NCBI RefSeq assembly: GCF_045984285.3
Contig: NZ_JBJQIK030000003.1
Coordinates: forward strand, 624,128-688,127
Direction: 5' to 3'
DNA: 64,000 bases
From: Rugamonas sp045984285
GTDB taxonomy: Bacteria > Pseudomonadota > Gammaproteobacteria > Burkholderiales > Burkholderiaceae_D
This document shows, piece after piece, positions 44,338 to 52,832 of this stretch. Below the pieces are notes generated by a model, which saw only the letters and a list, made by a program, of their open reading frames with translations, was not told the DNA's origin and made no database searches. A program made the translations under genes and the position numbers. The number at the start of each line of letters is the position of its first letter. Within the stretch, counting starts at the first letter, position 1.

Positions 44338-44836
44338 TCACAATCCAACGACGTAGTGCATAGCCTTCGCGCGTAAAACCGGTGTTGACCAGCAAACGCT
44401 CGGAAGGGGTATTGCGGGGATCGACCTCGGCCCCGATCCGCTCCAGCTGCCCGCTGCCGAAGGCGGTACCGATCACGGCCCGGACCGCCTCCGCCATCAG
44501 ACCCTGGCCGTGGCAGCTGCGCGCCAGCATGTAGCCGAGCTCGCATCTGCGGTGCGCGCGGCTGATCGCATACAGGGAGACATTGCCGATCACGGCGCCG
44601 CTGGCGCGCAGCACCAGCGCCAGGCACAGGGCGGAGCCGCGCTCCGCTTCCTGCCCGGCCTGCGCGATCTGCTGCTCGGCCTGCTCAAGGGTGGTCCAGG
44701 CCGCGCTGCTCCAGTAGCGCATGGCGGCCGGGTCCGAATGCAGGGCGAACTGGGCTGCTGCGTCGGCGGCCTCCACCCTGCGCAGTTGCACGCGCGGCGT
44801 CAGCAGGCGGTACCCCGGGGCGAAGAATTCGTCCAT
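44261..44836 (-). CDS. GNAT-family N-acetyltransferase (RimJ/RimL-like)
   Basis: A 191-residue protein with YRLLTPRVQLRRVEAADA at the N-terminus, the CoA-binding region GYMLARSCHGQGLMAEAVRA (QGxG/A type), and the family-typical NTPSERLLVNTGFTREG and YALRRWIVNDEQCDSILYGL. It resembles ribosomal-protein Ala N-acetyltransferases or small-molecule acetyltransferases of the same subgroup. Substrate unknown. Its 3' end overlaps the HTH gene, so they are probably co-transcribed. Confidence 0.85.
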   Translation of the reverse strand: MDEFFAPGYRLLTPRVQLRRVEAADAAAQFALHSDPAAMRYWSSAAWTTLEQAEQQIAQAGQEAERGSALCLALVLRASGAVIGNVSLYAISRAHRRCELGYMLARSCHGQGLMAEAVRAVIGTAFGSGQLERIGAEVDPRNTPSERLLVNTGFTREGYALRRWIVNDEQCDSILYGLLRDEWPSGSAGRP

Positions 44837-44847
44837 CCCGGCGCCCG

Positions 44848-45894
44848 CTAGGGCCGGCCGGCGGTCGCGGCCGGCCGGTGAAACCGTTCTTTCAGCAGGC
44901 TGAACTGGGCGTCCAGCAGCTTCTGGTTGGGCTCATGCCCCACCCCCGGCAGCAGAATGAATTTCTTGTCCGGTGCAACAATGCGGTCGAAGTAGCGGCG
45001 CGCCAGTTCCGGCACCGTCAGCAGGTCGCTTTCGCCCTGGAACAGATAGAACGGTACCGCGAACGTGCGGCCGAGCTTCGGCAGGTCCACCGCCGAATAC
45101 ATGCCATCTCCCTTCAACCCGACAAACTGCAGATAGGAATACTCTTCGCCGTTCTCATAGTTTGTCTGCGCCGCCGGCGTCGCATACTCCGCGGCCGGAA
45201 TCCACCATGCCGGTGGCGCGGGCTCGGCCAGGCGGGCTTCGTATTTCCGCACAATGCGCCTCAGCACTCCCGCATTGCGCGGATTGGTCCAGGGCGGGGC
45301 GCCGAGCGCTTCGAGCGCGCCCAGTGCCTCCTGGTCGCCGCCCTGCCTCGCCATCGCCAGCACCTTGTCATAGGCCATCCGGCTGTTTTCCAGGTAGCTG
45401 ACGATCTGGGCACTGCCAACATAGGCCTGGAACAGGTCGGGGCGAAGCTTGACCATGTGGACACCGAGGATGGAACTCCAGGAGCCGCCCAGCAGGATAA
45501 CCCTTCGCTTGTCAAGCAGCTTCACCAGGTGTTCGGCCACGGCAATGCCGTCGTCCCGCATCCGCTCGATGCTGAGCTGTTCCTCTGCGGCGCCGGGTTC
45601 CCGTGCGCCATAGCTCATCCCGGCAGCGCGCTGGTCCCATTGCACCACGGTGAAATCGCGCTCCCAGCCACCAAAGATCTGGCGGCCGAAGGGGCTGAGC
45701 GGATTGCCCGGGCCGCCGTGCAGTACCAGCACCACGGGGTTGGCGCAATCCGCCCCATCGATCGTCAGCCATTGGCGGCTATCGCCTATCGACACATAGC
45801 CCTTGCCGTGCACTGGCTGGCCCGGCGTGCATGCTGCGGCGGCGCAGAACGGCATCAGCGCACACAGCGCAGCCATCAGTTTTGAACGAAACAT
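44848..45894 (-). CDS. Exported alpha/beta hydrolase, proline iminopeptidase-like
   Basis: A 348-residue protein from the ATG at 45894, with an AGAGGA site and a signal peptide (KLMAALCALMPFCAAAACTPG). LVLHGGPGNPLSPFG is the HGGPG oxyanion motif of prolyl aminopeptidases, GGSWSSILG holds the nucleophile Ser, and GVGHEPNQ the catalytic His. Peptidase family S33 members remove N-terminal proline or act as esterases. It lies 105 bp downstream of the RidA gene in the same direction and may be a peripheral member of peptide operon A. Confidence 0.8.
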   Translation of the reverse strand: MFRSKLMAALCALMPFCAAAACTPGQPVHGKGYVSIGDSRQWLTIDGADCANPVVLVLHGGPGNPLSPFGRQIFGGWERDFTVVQWDQRAAGMSYGAREPGAAEEQLSIERMRDDGIAVAEHLVKLLDKRRVILLGGSWSSILGVHMVKLRPDLFQAYVGSAQIVSYLENSRMAYDKVLAMARQGGDQEALGALEALGAPPWTNPRNAGVLRRIVRKYEARLAEPAPPAWWIPAAEYATPAAQTNYENGEEYSYLQFVGLKGDGMYSAVDLPKLGRTFAVPFYLFQGESDLLTVPELARRYFDRIVAPDKKFILLPGVGHEPNQKLLDAQFSLLKERFHRPAATAGRP

Positions 45895-45999
45895 GAAATC
45901 CTCTAACCATCGGCCACAAGCGCCGAAAGACAAAGGAGTATGTGCTGAAATGCAAGCCCGGCACTGCCAAAATGGCGCGGAGGGCTGCCATCCCCGCTT

Positions 46000-46371
46000 T
46001 CAGGGACGATAGGCTGTGACCTCGATCTCGATGTCGCTGTCGAAGGCCAGCGCCGCGCTCACCGTGGAACGGGCAGGCAGCGCAGAAGGCGGAAAGTATT
46101 CCCGGTAGACCTGGTTGAACTCGGCGAACAGCGCCAGGTCCGACAGCCAGACGGTCACGCGCACCACGTCCTCCAGCCCCGCGCCGCACTCCTTCAGTGT
46201 TGCTGCGATGCTGTCCAGCACGAGGCGGGCCTGGTCCGCGATCGGACCGCGCACCGGCTTGCCCTCATGGTCGATGGGGATCTGGCCCGACAGGAAGATG
46301 AATCCGCCTGCGTGGACGGCTTTGGAAAACGGGAACGGCAATTCGCTCGGTACGCGGGTAATGGCTGGCAT
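46000..46371 (-). CDS. ridA: RidA-family 2-iminobutanoate/2-iminopropanoate deaminase
   Basis: A 123-residue protein with FSKAVHAGGFIFLSGQIPID, VRVTVWLSDL and the Arg-containing motif PARSTVSAALAF, whose Arg binds the carboxylate of the imine. RidA hydrolyses reactive 2-imino acids, products of amino acid dehydrogenases and PLP enzymes, to 2-keto acids. It is the last gene of operon A, 9 bp after the M81 gene. The partner DauA-like enzyme encoded at 61403-62545 makes exactly such imino acids. Confidence 0.9.
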   Translation of the reverse strand: MPAITRVPSELPFPFSKAVHAGGFIFLSGQIPIDHEGKPVRGPIADQARLVLDSIAATLKECGAGLEDVVRVTVWLSDLALFAEFNQVYREYFPPSALPARSTVSAALAFDSDIEIEVTAYRP

Positions 46372-46380
46372 GGTGAATCC

Positions 46381-47844
46381 TCAAGGATGTTCGTGCGGGT
46401 TGCTGACGCGCGGCCAGTAATCCAGGGAGCGCAGGCGGTATGGAATGGCGGCGAAATCGAAGTTCATGGTGCCCGGCGTGCTCACGTACTGCACGGACTG
46501 CGCCAGCGGCGCAAACTCGGCGTGGAAATGCTGCGTCGACTTCACCACGATGAAGGCCTTGTCCTCCAGCGTGATACCCATGCCGGTGAAGACGTCGGTG
46601 CCATAGGTCTGGGTACGCACCGAGGACAGCACGATGTGCAGCCCGTGCGCCGCTTCCACCCACACGCAGGTGCCCAGCCGCTCGCGGACACCCAGCGCGC
46701 TCTGCGAATGGTTTTCCACGATGGCGCGCACCACCACCCTCAGGTCGACCGGCGCGCCGGAGGCCGGGCCGCACTTGCCGCCAATGCGCAGGTCGAGCTG
46801 CGTCCCTACGCCGGCGCTCTGGCAGATATGCACTGCACCCAGGTCCCACAGGGCGCCCAGCACCACGTTCCCGATGCCGCGCTCAACGAGCCGCTGCAGG
46901 ATAAATGTGCTGTCGCACGGTGCGCCGCCGCCGGGGTTGTCGCCGATATCGGCCAGCACCACCGGTTTGCCGGCGGGCGGCTGGCCGCTGTCGATCGCTT
47001 CGTCGATACTGGCCACGACGGGCCGGGTGGCTTCGCGCATGGCCCAGAACTCGGCGCCCAGCGTATCCGCGAGCGAGCGCGCCAGCGCCCGATCGTTGTC
47101 CGTCACGACCCACAATTTGGCGCCCGCTTCCGGCACATCCCCCCATGGAAATCCATGGCCGAGCGATACCGACAGCACGCCCGGCTGCTGTTCAACTGCC
47201 TGCATGCGGCGCACGAAGCCCGCCATCGGCTCGCGCGTGGTGTGCCAGATGCCGACCATCTTGCAGTCGAATACTTCGGCCACGGGACGTACCCGCCCCG
47301 CCACGGTATCGACGAGTATGCTGTACAGCTCACGGCCGCGCGGTTCGGCATCGATATGCGGGTATTCCTTGAAAGCGACGATGGCGTCGGCCGATGTATG
47401 CATCAGTTCCGTGTAGTGGCAGTGCAGGTCCAGCTCGGCGCCGATGGCGACGTCCGGCCCCACGATGGCGCGGATGCGGGCAATCAGGTCGCCCTCGCAA
47501 TCGTCGTAGTCCTCGGCCACCATGGCGCCGTGCAGCATCAGCTGCACCGCATCGACCGGCATCGCGGCCCGCAGGTCGTTCAGGATTTCGTCACGCATGG
47601 ATTCATAAACTTCCTTCACCGTGCGGTTGGCCGGCTGCGCCAGGGCGCAAAGGCTTTCCACGGCCTCGTTGCCGTCGCCTTCGATCAGCTCGCGCAGGAA
47701 GCGCAGGATGCCGCCGGTTTCATTCGGCGAGAGGCGGCTGGCGTCGCCATGGAAAATGCCGTACTCCTCGAATCCGCCCCAGCCGGTGGGCGCGGTGGCG
47801 AAAGTATTGGTCTCTGTTACCAGCTGGGCGATAAAGAATTTCAT
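46381..47844 (-). CDS. M81-family (MlrC-type) metallopeptidase, copy A
   Basis: A 487-residue cytoplasmic protein without signal peptide. ETNTFATAPTGWGGFEEYG opens the family N-domain; MLHGAMVAEDYDDCEGDL, ELDLHCHYTELM and FKEYPHID are the conserved metal-site segments, and DNPGGGAPCDSTFIL marks the C-terminal domain junction. MlrC hydrolyses linear microcystin and its tetrapeptide; most relatives have unknown substrates. The common DLHxN motif reads DLHCH here. The gene lies 8 bp after the S12 aminopeptidase-like gene and 9 bp before ridA. It is a paralogue of 59910-61400. Confidence 0.88.
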   Translation of the reverse strand: MKFFIAQLVTETNTFATAPTGWGGFEEYGIFHGDASRLSPNETGGILRFLRELIEGDGNEAVESLCALAQPANRTVKEVYESMRDEILNDLRAAMPVDAVQLMLHGAMVAEDYDDCEGDLIARIRAIVGPDVAIGAELDLHCHYTELMHTSADAIVAFKEYPHIDAEPRGRELYSILVDTVAGRVRPVAEVFDCKMVGIWHTTREPMAGFVRRMQAVEQQPGVLSVSLGHGFPWGDVPEAGAKLWVVTDNDRALARSLADTLGAEFWAMREATRPVVASIDEAIDSGQPPAGKPVVLADIGDNPGGGAPCDSTFILQRLVERGIGNVVLGALWDLGAVHICQSAGVGTQLDLRIGGKCGPASGAPVDLRVVVRAIVENHSQSALGVRERLGTCVWVEAAHGLHIVLSSVRTQTYGTDVFTGMGITLEDKAFIVVKSTQHFHAEFAPLAQSVQYVSTPGTMNFDFAAIPYRLRSLDYWPRVSNPHEHP

Positions 47845-47852
47845 GGTGCGCT

Positions 47853-49472
47853 TCAGTCCTCAATACGTTCCAGGTGGAGGTGCCGCGTGCGCAGGGAATT
47901 CATGCGCAAACCGCTCACCTTGCCCCCGGCGCGCTCCACATGCAGGGTGCCGCCGAGCGGTGCGAGCTGGCCGGTGTAAGCCCAGCCGAATATTTCGTGC
48001 GAGTACGGCGTGAGCGCCAGCAGATTCGGCCCGTATTCGCTGGCGACGCGAAGCTGCAGCACCTCGCCGTCGAATTCGATATGGGCCTCGGCGCGCAGGT
48101 CGGGCGCGCGGTAGCGGCCCACCAGCGGCTTGCCTGCTTCGGCCAGCGGCGGCGGGTCCGGCAGCCGTTCAAGGAGCTGCATGGTTCCTGCATCTTCCAG
48201 TTCCAGTGCTTGCGGCGCGGCCCCAGCCTCCACGGCCACCCGGTACGGACCAGTCACGGTACGGCCGAAATCGAGGCAGAGCGCACCGTTCTCTTCGCGC
48301 ACCGGAATTGCGGGCGAGTTGTGGATGATCAGACCCAGCTTGCCATCCGTCTCGCCAAAGCCGATCACCATGCCGGCCGATGACGACGCGTACCGTGCGC
48401 CCACCAGCGGCTGATAGTCTGCGCTGCGCGCAATGCGTTCGGCAGGCAGCGGAAAGGCGCCTTCCCCGAGCACGGCTTCAATGACCTTATTGGCCAGCTC
48501 GGGCACGCTGACCGGCGCCCCGTTCGACAGGATCACGATATCCAGCGCGTGCTGCGGCACGGCCAGCATCTGGCAGGTGCCGCCGATCACGGTGCCGCCA
48601 TGGTGGATCACGTCGATGCCGCGGTACTTCTCCAGCAGCAGGCCGAGTGCATAGCTGCTGTCCATGCCGTTATTCAGGCGCGCGGGGGTCAGCATCTGCT
48701 TCCAGCTTTCCTCGCTGCCTACGGAATGCGGTCCGCGCAGGTGGCGCAGCCAGCGCAGCATGTCGCCAACGGTGGAGATGATGGCGCCCTCGCCCTTTAC
48801 TTCCTCGCTCGGGAAGATGCCGCGGCGGTAGCCGCCGTCCGGCAGCGCAACGTGCATGGTGGCCATGCCGGGATGGATCTCGAAGTCGCTCGGCACGGAC
48901 GCGGTGTCCAGCATGCCGAGCGGTTCGAAGATGCGCTCCTTCAGGAACTGCTCGAAGCCCATGCCGCTCACGCGCTCGATGGCCAGCGACAGCAGGTGGT
49001 AGCCGCCGTTGTTGTACATCATTTTGTCGCCGGGCGCGAAATTGATGCCGGTCTGCCGCGCCTGGACCGCCAGGCCTTCGCCCTTGGGTTTGATCGTCAG
49101 CCCGGCCGCCAGGAAACCCACGTCCAGGCTGTCCCGCATGCCCGAGGTGTGCGTCATGAACTGGCGCAGCGTGGGCTCCGGAAGGCCGGCCGGAAGCTCC
49201 GGCAGGTAGCGGCGCGCGCCGGCATCGATGTCCAGTTTCCCCTCCTCCGCCAGCAGCAAGGCCGCCAGGCAGGCGAAGTGCTTGGTGGTGGAGCCGATGC
49301 GCATGCGCGTTGCCAGCGTATTGCGCACGCCATGTTCAATGCTGGCCAGGCCGAAGGCCTTGCGGTAAAGCGTTTTGCCATGCTGCGCAACGCCCACCAC
49401 CACGCCGGGCGTATCGCTGCGGTTCGCCGGCTGGAACAGCGCGTCCAGCGCTTCGATAACAGATGCATTCAT
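47853..49472 (-). CDS. S12 serine hydrolase, D-aminopeptidase/MlrB-like, cytoplasmic
   Basis: A 539-residue protein with no signal peptide. The beta-lactamase-type domain has S61-T-T-K64 (IGSTTKHFACLAALLL), the YNN motif in KMMYNNGGYHLLSL, and HGG in DVIHHGGTVIGGTCQM. About 200 C-terminal residues form predicted beta-barrel lobes, the layout of D-aminopeptidase DAP from family S12; MlrB of the microcystin pathway also belongs to this group. It overlaps the MFS gene stop by 4 bp. I infer removal of N-terminal D-residues from imported peptides. Confidence 0.83.
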   Translation of the reverse strand: MNASVIEALDALFQPANRSDTPGVVVGVAQHGKTLYRKAFGLASIEHGVRNTLATRMRIGSTTKHFACLAALLLAEEGKLDIDAGARRYLPELPAGLPEPTLRQFMTHTSGMRDSLDVGFLAAGLTIKPKGEGLAVQARQTGINFAPGDKMMYNNGGYHLLSLAIERVSGMGFEQFLKERIFEPLGMLDTASVPSDFEIHPGMATMHVALPDGGYRRGIFPSEEVKGEGAIISTVGDMLRWLRHLRGPHSVGSEESWKQMLTPARLNNGMDSSYALGLLLEKYRGIDVIHHGGTVIGGTCQMLAVPQHALDIVILSNGAPVSVPELANKVIEAVLGEGAFPLPAERIARSADYQPLVGARYASSSAGMVIGFGETDGKLGLIIHNSPAIPVREENGALCLDFGRTVTGPYRVAVEAGAAPQALELEDAGTMQLLERLPDPPPLAEAGKPLVGRYRAPDLRAEAHIEFDGEVLQLRVASEYGPNLLALTPYSHEIFGWAYTGQLAPLGGTLHVERAGGKVSGLRMNSLRTRHLHLERIED

Positions 49473-50794
49473 TTCGTTTCCCGTGGATTGACTTCGCCTG
49501 CCACGCGCATCGCGCGCACAAAGGCGGCGCTGGCGGCGATGCTCGTGAGCAGGCCCACGCAGCTGAGCGGAATGAGAATGTCCTTGCCGCCGCCGAACAA
49601 CTGCGCTGCAACGCTGACCAGCAGGGGCGCAACGCCGTAGGCGGCCATGCCCCCCGCTGCAATGACCAGGCTCACGCAGATGCCGCGCAGTTCATTGGGC
49701 AGCACGACCATGATGGCGGACGTGGCGGCGATATTCGCACAGCCGCCGCAGGTCAGCAACAAGGCCAGCGCGACGCCGAACCAGGCTACATCCGGCATTA
49801 GCGGGAACAGCGCGGTGGGCACGGACAGCGCCGTGGCTACCACGGCTCCCAGCAGCACGCCCGCCCGGCCCTTCCTGCGCAGCCCGAGGTCTGCGCTGAA
49901 GCCACCCAGCACGGCGCCCACGACGCCGGATCCCAGGTTGAGCAATCCCATCCACACGCCGAAATCGGCCGGCGTCTGGTGGAAGTGGCGCGTGAGGACA
50001 GGCACGGCCCAGATCGCGGCGGCGGCATCGGCCATGCCGACGGCGACCAGTCCGCCGATCAGCGGCAGCAGGAAGCGGCGATAGGCCCATAAGGCGCGCA
50101 GCGCGACACGCAGTTCGCCGCCGCTGTCCGCACCGGCTTCGCGTCGCTGCGGCTCGCGCATCCAGAGCATTGCAATGGCAGTGGCCAGCACCACCGCAGC
50201 GAACATCAGCAGCACCACGCGCCATGGCGCCAGCGCGGCCAGTGCACTGCCGGCCGGCAGCGCGGTGGGAATCCAGGGCAGCAGCATGCCCGCCAGGATA
50301 TAGGCCACGGTGCTTCCGGCAACCTGTCCCAGCGAGGTGAGCGTGATCATGCGGCCGCGCCGGGACGGTTCGCACAAGTCGGCCACCAGCGACAGCGCCG
50401 CGGGCTGCGCCGCCACCACCGATCCGGCGACCAGCATGCGGGCGACGAAGGCGGTGGCGAAATTCTGCGCCAGCGCGCACAGCACGCTGCCGGCCGTGCA
50501 TGCCAGGGCCAGCACAATCATCAGGCGGGCGCGGTTGGTGCGGTCCACCAGCCGGCCCAGGGGAATGGAAATGAGCAGGATCGGCAGCGCGAGCGCCATG
50601 CCCTGCAGCAGCGCGATCTGGTGATTGCCGAGCCCGAGGTCGGCGCTCACCAGTTCCTGCATCGGGCTCAGTGCATAGCGCGCCGCCGTGCCGGTAAACA
50701 AGGACAGCGTAATGAGGCCGATGGCCGCGTTGCGCCGGGCGCCGCGCGGCACGGCGCCGGCGGCGCTGCCGTCCAGTACGGTGGCTTGGGGCAT
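49469..50794 (-). CDS. MFS transporter of peptide operon A
   Basis: A 441-residue protein with 12 predicted membrane helices. PLGRLVDRTNRARLMIV is motif A, and RRGRMITLTSLGQVAGSTVAYI fits motif C with its preceding loop. It lies between periplasmic and cytoplasmic S12 peptidase genes, 7 bp after one and overlapping the next, so it most likely imports the peptide or amino acid products made in the periplasm; MlrD of the microcystin cluster is also an MFS-fold transporter. Export of a by-product is possible. Confidence 0.87.
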   Translation of the reverse strand: MPQATVLDGSAAGAVPRGARRNAAIGLITLSLFTGTAARYALSPMQELVSADLGLGNHQIALLQGMALALPILLISIPLGRLVDRTNRARLMIVLALACTAGSVLCALAQNFATAFVARMLVAGSVVAAQPAALSLVADLCEPSRRGRMITLTSLGQVAGSTVAYILAGMLLPWIPTALPAGSALAALAPWRVVLLMFAAVVLATAIAMLWMREPQRREAGADSGGELRVALRALWAYRRFLLPLIGGLVAVGMADAAAAIWAVPVLTRHFHQTPADFGVWMGLLNLGSGVVGAVLGGFSADLGLRRKGRAGVLLGAVVATALSVPTALFPLMPDVAWFGVALALLLTCGGCANIAATSAIMVVLPNELRGICVSLVIAAGGMAAYGVAPLLVSVAAQLFGGGKDILIPLSCVGLLTSIAASAAFVRAMRVAGEVNPRETK

Positions 50795-50801
50795 GGCGGG
50801 A

Positions 50802-52817
50802 TCAGTAGTTCAGGTTCCAGCTCAGCAGCTGGCCGACCAGGCCAATCCATACGAAGCCCAGCAGGGCAAGCGCCACCAGGACCGCCCAGCTGCGCGCCAG
50901 CCGCGATGCATCGCTGCGCAGCATGCGCCATGCCGCCCACACCCCGGCCGCAGCCGCGGCGACGGCGAGGACGCCGCTCAGTTCCACCGCGCCCACCAGC
51001 CAGTCGTTCGAGCTGTTGTACATGCCGAAATCGGTGTTCAGGATAGGCTGGATCAGGATGATCCACGCCACCATCCAGGCCAGCGACACGCCTGCCGACA
51101 GGCGCTGCACCTTGCGCAGGCGCTGCAGCTCCGGCGAAGCGCCGCTGCTGGCGCGGTCGGCGCGGCGCAGCAGTGCGCCCAGCGGCCACAGGACCAGCGT
51201 TGCAACGATGACCAGCAGCGACAGCACGAGGATCGCAAGCGTCAGCGGCGCCGAATGCAGGAAGGACGATTCCTGCAGCACGGAGACCGGATTCTCGCTG
51301 TCGATTACCGTCTTCACGCCGTCGATCTCTTTCAGCGCGAGCATCTGGGCGCCGCCCACCTTGCGCCACAGCTGCGGACCTACTTCGCGGTAAGTCACCA
51401 TCTCGCCCGGCCCGCCCGGCGCCGTGATGGTGCCATCCGGGTTGGCGGTGATGACAGTCTGCTCCAGCAGGTAGAACACGCTCAGGAAACCATGCTCCAC
51501 ACGGCGCGAGCTCTGGTAGCGGCCCGCAATCTTCTGTGCGTCGCTTGCGGCGGACGCCAGCGCCGGCGCTTCAGTGGCGGCAGGCGCCGGGAAATAGCGG
51601 TCCATGAAGCCGTCGAACAGCTCCTTGCGGGCACCATAGACGGCGGCATCCTTGCCCCGGCTGTTATAGCTGAAGAAGATGCCTACGCCTTCTTCCGGCA
51701 GCAGGTTGAATTCGGTATGGAACACCACCGTGTCGCCGCCATGGCCGATCACCGTGCGGCCGTTTTGTTTACCGTGGAAGAAGCCGTGCGCCATCACGCT
51801 GAAACCCGGCAGGCCCTCATGCGTGGGGCTGTGCATGCGGGCGGTGGTGGCCGGGTCCAGCATGGCATAGCCATCCAGGCTGCCCTGCTGCAGGTGGGCC
51901 AGCATGAAGCGGCTCATGTCCGCCGCCGTGGTGCTTACGCTGCCGGCCGGCGCCGTTACCACCAGCTCGAATTCGGACGGCGGCAGGCTGGCCGTGTGGT
52001 AGCCCTTGCCGCCGAGGCCTTTGAACTGCTCGGGCAGCGGCTGCCTGAACGTGGAGTGCTTCATGCCCAGCGGCCGGAAGATGTGGCGCTCGACATAATC
52101 TTCGAACGGTTCGCCCGACACGCGCTGCACGATATAGCCCGCCAGCGACACGCCGTAGTTGGAATACCCCGGCACCGCGCCCGGCGCGAACAGCATGGGA
52201 CGCGGGTGCTCCTTCAGGTATTGCTCGGTGGTCGGCTTGACCTTGGGGTCGTAGACCAGCAGATCCTTCAGTCCTTCCTCGAAGCCGGCGCGATGGTTCA
52301 TCAGGTGCCGCATGGTGATCGGCTTGCCGAACGGTTCCTCAATCTTGAAATCCAGGTAGTCGTTGACGTTGCGGTCAAGGTCGATTTTCCCCTGCTGCAC
52401 CAGCTGCATGACCGCCGTCCAGGTAAACAGCTTGGAGGTGGAGCCGGGACGCACCATCGTCTTCTCCGGGTCCATCGGCTTTTTGGCGGCCACATCGTCC
52501 AGGCCATACCCCTTCTGCAGCAGCACCTTGCCGTCCTTGACCACGGAGATCACCATGCCGGCGATATCGCCGCTCTTCAGGGCATACGGCACCCTGCCGT
52601 CCAGCCAGGCGGACAGGTCTTCCGCATCGAGCCGGCGGGCGGTGGGCTCCGCCACGTCGCGCCCGGGCTTGGGCGAAAGGCCGGCCTTGATTGCCGCCTG
52701 CTGGTCCGGCACCACCGCAGCCGGCTGGGCTTTCGCGTCGCTCTGGGCCGCTCCAGATGGCCCCGCGAGACCGAGCAGCAGGCCAAGCATGGCGGCTGAT
52801 TGCAAAAATGCTTTCAT
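50802..52817 (-). CDS. Periplasmic S12 serine peptidase with C-terminal membrane helices, copy 2
   Basis: A 671-residue protein: signal peptide (AAMLGLLLGLAGPSGAAQS), S12 catalytic domain with S126-T-S-K129 (RPGSTSKLFTWTAVMQL), YSNYG (Tyr general base), and IGHGGDTVVFHT; a beta-rich linker (about 440-550), then four hydrophobic helices ending in LLSWNLNY. The catalytic domain should face the periplasm, anchored to the inner membrane, as in the D-specific peptidase ClbP. It is closely related to the next gene upstream (52833-54740), which ends LSFNPNY. Confidence 0.87.
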   Translation of the reverse strand: MKAFLQSAAMLGLLLGLAGPSGAAQSDAKAQPAAVVPDQQAAIKAGLSPKPGRDVAEPTARRLDAEDLSAWLDGRVPYALKSGDIAGMVISVVKDGKVLLQKGYGLDDVAAKKPMDPEKTMVRPGSTSKLFTWTAVMQLVQQGKIDLDRNVNDYLDFKIEEPFGKPITMRHLMNHRAGFEEGLKDLLVYDPKVKPTTEQYLKEHPRPMLFAPGAVPGYSNYGVSLAGYIVQRVSGEPFEDYVERHIFRPLGMKHSTFRQPLPEQFKGLGGKGYHTASLPPSEFELVVTAPAGSVSTTAADMSRFMLAHLQQGSLDGYAMLDPATTARMHSPTHEGLPGFSVMAHGFFHGKQNGRTVIGHGGDTVVFHTEFNLLPEEGVGIFFSYNSRGKDAAVYGARKELFDGFMDRYFPAPAATEAPALASAASDAQKIAGRYQSSRRVEHGFLSVFYLLEQTVITANPDGTITAPGGPGEMVTYREVGPQLWRKVGGAQMLALKEIDGVKTVIDSENPVSVLQESSFLHSAPLTLAILVLSLLVIVATLVLWPLGALLRRADRASSGASPELQRLRKVQRLSAGVSLAWMVAWIILIQPILNTDFGMYNSSNDWLVGAVELSGVLAVAAAAAGVWAAWRMLRSDASRLARSWAVLVALALLGFVWIGLVGQLLSWNLNY

Positions 52818-52832
52818 CGGATAATCCTTGAA